Assembly: GCF_040954645.1 (NCBI RefSeq)
Contig: NC_092807.1
Coordinates: forward strand, 2,604,001 to 2,668,000
Source: Diabrotica undecimpunctata
Lineage: Eukaryota; Arthropoda; Insecta; Coleoptera; Chrysomelidae
Direction of reading: 5' to 3'
DNA length: 64,000 bases
A program made the position numbers and the translations under genes. Below the pieces are notes generated by a model that did not search any database, was not told the DNA's origin, and saw nothing but the letters and a program-made list of their open reading frames with translations. This document shows, piece after piece, positions 59,775 through 64,000 of this stretch. Position 1 is the first letter of the stretch; the number at the start of each line of letters is the position of its first letter.

Positions 59775-60060
59775 ACAGGGTGAGTTTTTGGTGCATCATC
59801 GGTCGATAATTCCTTTGTGGTACAAGATATCCAAAAAACTTATTTAGAAAAAATGTAGGCAATGATATTCTCCATACTTGGAAAATATGTGGAATTCTAC
59901 AGGGTAATTAATAACTACGTTGTATAGCAAACACACGATTTTTTTTAATTGGACACCCTATATATTTTTTCAAATTTGTATTCTTCTCATAATTCTTGTT
60001 CTTATAGTATTGGATTTTGCATTACTGTACAGAGTATTTAACAAGTTATGACCATTTTTT
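59775..60060. repeat. Dispersed repeat, copy 2 (mariner-type acagggtg end)
   Basis: Related to 25111-25390. Here the mariner-like sequence may continue to about 60300. From 60061 to 60504 I see no other feature. Confidence 0.75.
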
Positions 60061-60504
60061 TTTCGAAATTCCTATGAAATCAAATTGACAAAAATTTGTA
60101 TACAGGCAAGTCTCAATTTTTTTAAAGGCATCATATATTTTATTTTTTAGAAATATTGTATTTATGATACTCTTTCATTTTTATACAGCATTCCCTATAC
60201 CTAAACTCATTACTTTCCGAGATATTTTTAGTTTTCTTCATATTTTGAAAATACATTCAATTTTTGTAAGTAGAAATAAGTACCTATTGAGTATTGGGTG
60301 ATAATATAACAAAATTATTTTTATTCAATAAGTAACTTACAAAAAATATAAACCATATGCAAGTGTCGCAGTAGCTACAGGTATCTTTTTTAGGAAAACC
60401 GAATGCAATATTAAACGTTGTTTAAAAAATTTCGCGAAACTTGTCATACGATAATTTTTTATCAGGATTTTTTAGTATGTAAGTATGTAAGTACATAGTA
60501 TGTA

Positions 60505-60880
60505 ACTTAGTTATATTGAGTTTTTTAGGAAGATAAGTTTTTTAACTTTTTTCCGGGAGTAATGCGATTTTCTTCCTTTCAAGGAACCAATAAATTCTGT
60601 CACTTTGACAATAGTATCTTCAGAAATTTTGTGGGGCCTATTGCCATGTTTTTTTCTAGCTTCTATTGGTATAGTGCCAATTGAGGCCAGTGTTTCTCGA
60701 ATTCTTTGCACTCGGAAAGCAGAAATTCCATGAATTGAGTCAAAATGTGTGGCCTTTCGGCTTCATTGACGTTTCCAAAATAACGAAAACGGTGGCACTT
60801 GCAATCTGGCCCTACCTCATGAGTGGTGGCTCTCAGAAGTTTGGTAATGTCACGAACACGGCCTGATTTTCTTCTTTCTT
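60505..60880 (-). pseudogene. Second, N-terminal remnant of the unnamed insect multicopy family
   Basis: Minus strand: CKCHRFRYFGNVNEAERPH (about 60790), then FHGISAFRVQRIRETLASIG, then KKHGNRPHKISEDTIVKV and EFIGSLKGRKSHYSRKK. The G-N-R-P...S-L-x-G-R-x-S-H-Y-S pattern is the same protein family as 6664-8170, from its N-terminal third. A frameshift lies near 60720; the rest of the gene is absent. Confidence 0.65.
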
Positions 60881-61239
60881 TAGCAGCAGTCCCCAGATCT
60901 ACATCAATACAAGCGCTACCACTACTTTCTATTTTAATCAGTATGTACCCACTACTTTACTATTGTTCAAATAGAATCAACTGGCAAACTAGAACACACC
61001 AACGAAGTCTCTAAACTAAGAAAGAGAATCACAGAAATGCTGAACCCGACCCGACCTATTGAGACAGAGAGGGGACACCTTCTGACCCTGACGGATATTC
61101 CCTTGCAGCATGCGGACTATGATGGTTTTTCCCCAGTATACCGTTTCATTTAACATTTGTAATAAAAGAACTGTAAATGTTTTTCTCTTTTTCCCCGTAC
61201 CATACAAATATTGGAAAGAAGGCAAATATCTTGGGTGAG
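60881..61239. other. No recognised feature
   Basis: Open minus-strand frame 61016-61225 has no family resemblance. Confidence 0.4.
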
Positions 61240-61335
61240 AAATCTAAGCGTCTTCCAAAGAAAGAGGGACTTTAATGATTGCCAAACTGTGTAACAGAGA
61301 TAACGCTTTAAGAAGAAGAAGAAGAAGAAGTGCCA
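61240..61335 (+). pseudogene. LINE 3' terminus with GAA-repeat tail
   Basis: A short MIAKLCNRDNAL coding remnant (about 61275) is followed by (gaa)n at 61306-61330. It matches the ends of the LINE family at 34500, 41437 and 62468. Confidence 0.5.
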
Positions 61336-61522
61336 ACGTAACGTAATAATCTAGCGACAAAGAATATTTGAAATTTTCTTATCTTTTAATAAACTCTCTT
61401 GTAATTTTAATTAACCAATAATGTGGATGCCCACATAATCTACTTAGGTATAAAACACTATCATTTCTCCTAAGTTTGTGGGGGTAGTTATATGTATTAT
61501 TATTATAAATTCTTGTACAAAA

Positions 61523-61577
61523 TAGAGAGAAAGAAAGAGAAAGGGAGGGAGGGACAGAGAGAGAGAGAGAGAGAGAG
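61523..61577. repeat. GA-rich microsatellite
   Basis: Imperfect ag/aaag repeat ending in about 20 bp of pure GA. Confidence 0.9.
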
Positions 61578-62467
61578 GAAGTATCAGTATTGATAATTTT
61601 TCTGCTTTGAACAGTCCTGCATAAAACCGGTATTATTCTGGCATAAAAACTATACTATCGCGCATTTTCAAATCGAGCGTAGACAAAATGACGAAAAATA
61701 TAAAAATATGCTCCTTAGTGTCGTCGGGCAGTGTATCGTCAAAAAGTCTCGATCATTTTGCGAATATAAGATAACGATCTGTTAGGTAAATTGGCTCAGA
61801 GAGTCGCTTACATTTTTAATGGGATAAATCTTTGCCCGACTCGTTAAACGAGATCATCTACAATCGACCGTTCTGGCATACGAAAACAAAGGACACAAGG
61901 GCCATTTTTGTGCCCCATCTGCGATCGCACACATGCAAATGTAAGCCCCTCACTTTTTTTCAAAATAATGACTATTAAAACCATTGATGTCTCTTCTCCG
62001 AAGCTTGTTAGATGGTATTTGGTGCTGTTTTTTGAATTATTTCCGTCCTCTGTCGTTTTAACGAGTTGTGTTCTTTTGAAGGCAGATTTGGCTTAATTTC
62101 TACGAATGGAAAAATGCCGTTCCACACCAATCAGCTCTAACATTTTTATATTTATTGGTCCTTTTTGTGAAGAAAACTCTACATCGTTGTTTTCTTGACT
62201 TATTTCCGATTTTAACTCGACATTAAAATACACAATTTTATAGAAAATAACATAATGATTACATGTATGTTTTGCCAGTACATCTTTTAGGTTAATTTGC
62301 CATACACTAGGTCTTTTAAGGTTAATTTTAGAACTTATTTCATTTGAACCCTTAGACTTTTTTATGACTATCTCAAATCAGCACAACATCGTCAGCGAAG
62401 CATAAATAATTTATTGTTTCACAATGGAGTTTTATTTTCATATTCTACCACACACAATGTTTAAATA
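61578..62467. other. No recognised feature
   Basis: AT-rich; short frames without resemblance. Confidence 0.45.
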
Positions 62468-64000
62468 TATATTTCTTCTTCTTCTTCAGATGAAAATCCA
62501 CTAATGGATGTTAGCGATCACATTTTCCATTAATTCTCTGTTTCTTGCAATATGTATCAGAGATTGTATGTCGTTAATCCCTGTCCATTGCCTTATGTTT
62601 CGGAGCCAGGACATTTTCTTGCGTCCCATTCCTCTCTTGCCTTCAATTTTACCCTCGATTATAAGTTGGAGGAACTGGTATTTTTCATTTCGCATAATGT
62701 GACCTAGATACGCCGTTTTCCTTTTCTTGATGGTTTCGAAAAGTTGGCGTTCTTGGTTTATTCTTTTAAGTACATCTATATTTGTGATTTACGCTGTCCA
62801 TAATATTTTTAGGATACTGCGATAGAGCCACATTTCGAAAGCTTCTAATCTGTTTATATCCCTCTACGCCATATAGCAGCACTGACCACACGTAGCACTT
62901 AGTAAACTTTAGTCTTAGTTGAAGATCGAACTCTGAACAAGTCAGTACCTTCTTGAATTTTACGAAAGCTTGTCGAGCTTGCTCAATGCGACATTTTACT
63001 TCTTTAAAAGTCTCTAAACAGTCTTTAAAAAGCCACGATCCCAGGTATTTAAATTTACTCACTCTTTCAATGGACTTAGTATTCAGTGTTATGGTGGAGT
63101 TTTCAAGTGCATCCAAGTTTCTGGAGATGATCATAAATTTGGTTTTTTTGGTATTAATCTCTAATCCCATTCACTTACTGTATTCTCCGATTATAGTGAC
63201 AAGTTGTTGAAGATCGACTACGTTGTCACAAATAAAGACACCATCATCAGCATGTCGTATGTTGTTGATCAATACTCCATTCACTTTGATTCCCATCTTT
63301 GCATCCTCCAAAGACTCTTGAAATATGGCTTCCGAATAAATGTTAAACAAAAGAGGGGAAAGCACACATCCCTGTCGAACGCCCCTTCTTATATGTATGC
63401 GTTTGGATATAGAATTGTCTATTTTTAACTGTGCCGTTTGATGCCAGTACAAGTTTTCAATGCATCTTATGTCTTTTTGGTCTATATCAACTTTCTTGAG
63501 GATCTGCATTAACTTGTGGTGTTAGACACGATCAAACGCTTTTTGGTAATCTAAAAAGCATAGGAACATATCCTTCTTCTGATCGTAACAATTTTGGACC
63601 AGCACCTGTGTTGCTACTATTACTTCTCGTGTTCCTAAACCTTGCCTAAATCCGAACTGGGAGTCACTGATGTCCCATTTACATTTTTTGTATAATCTTT
63701 GATGTAGTATTTTTAAGAATATCTTTAAAGGGTGACTCATCAGACTAATAAGTCTGTGATCCTCACATCTTTTTGCATTGACTTTCTTGGGCAGGGGAAT
63801 AAAGGTAGAGCGTAACCACTGTTGAGGACAGCAGCCAGTTTCATAAATTAAGTTAAATATTTTGTGTAGTGCTGAAATTCCCCTTTCATCCAGTATTTTG
63901 AGTATTTCTGACGGGATTTCATCTGGTCCAGGTGCCTTATTGTTTTTTGAATTTAATATTGCCTTTTCTATCTCCTCTTTGGTGATTGAAGGGCCAGTCA
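62468..64000 (-). pseudogene. LINE reverse transcriptase copy, continues past the right window edge
   Basis: Reading leftwards from the edge: AILNSKNNKAPGPDEIPSE (about 63930), WLRSTFIPLPKKVNAKRCED, FGFRQGLGTREVIVATQVLV, LCFLDYQKAFDRV (about 63540), IRRGVRQGCVLSPLLFN (about 63380). Active site NIRHADDGVFI (about 63240), with His for Tyr in YADD. C-terminus LLYGVEGY and GKRGMGRKKMSWLRNIRQW, stop at 62501, tail gaagaagaag at 62474-62484. In-frame stops are at about 63522 and 63171. Same family as 34500-36240. Confidence 0.85.

Noticed and set aside
61016..61225. 69-codon minus-strand frame
   Set aside because: No motif; lies between transposon relics.

Overview
The window reads as eukaryotic, AT-rich, transposon-dominated DNA, most probably from an insect and perhaps a beetle. 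The reasons are the mix of element types (Ty3/gypsy, APE-type LINEs, Penelope-like, Tc1/mariner, pogo, and an unnamed insect-wide transposase-like family), long (TA)n tracts, insect-type TATA/TCAGT promoter architecture and the near absence of host genes. The species assignment is inference; I see no rRNA or tRNA gene and no CRISPR.

Layout: 1-5949 is a gypsy-type LTR retrotransposon with long gag and pol frames and a probable 3' LTR, its 5' LTR cut by the window edge. 6596-8556 is a 1961-bp inverted-repeat DNA transposon carrying a decayed gene of the unnamed family. 8720 starts a run of hammerhead-ribozyme-like motifs (6 in the window). 9527-9636 is a striking heat-shock-type promoter with no recognisable gene behind it. 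10416-11964 is a structurally intact Tc1 element with an uninterrupted 337-codon transposase. 13245-15104 is a dead pogo/Tigger element. 15.2-21.7 kb is a nest of LINE fragments, one of which was split by a younger LINE. 22.0-23.6 kb is an internally deleted LINE with a CCHC ORF1.

24.3-29.1 kb holds a MITE-like element, diverged tandem repeats, the only convincing host gene exon (a secreted helical protein, 27182-27837, minus strand) and a 402-bp-period dimer of a hammerhead repeat that looks like an animal retrozyme. 29.6-33.3 kb shows a LINE that landed in an older LINE with a 12-bp target duplication and a 5' inversion. 34.5-44 kb is a series of LINE and Penelope-like remains. 44766-49450 contains two DD41D mariner-type elements lying 8 bp apart, the first with about 510-bp terminal inverted repeats. 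49.5-64 kb is further LINE, mariner and other transposase debris, with several perfect palindromes.

The genes do not form a cellular pathway; the window is best read as layers of mobile DNA with datable nesting. The most interesting signals are the family of short-stem-III hammerhead ribozymes (especially the tandem dimer), the inverted repeats that define the unnamed transposon family, the orphan heat-shock promoter and the intact Tc1 copy. All family assignments come from reading motifs by eye; no database search was possible.
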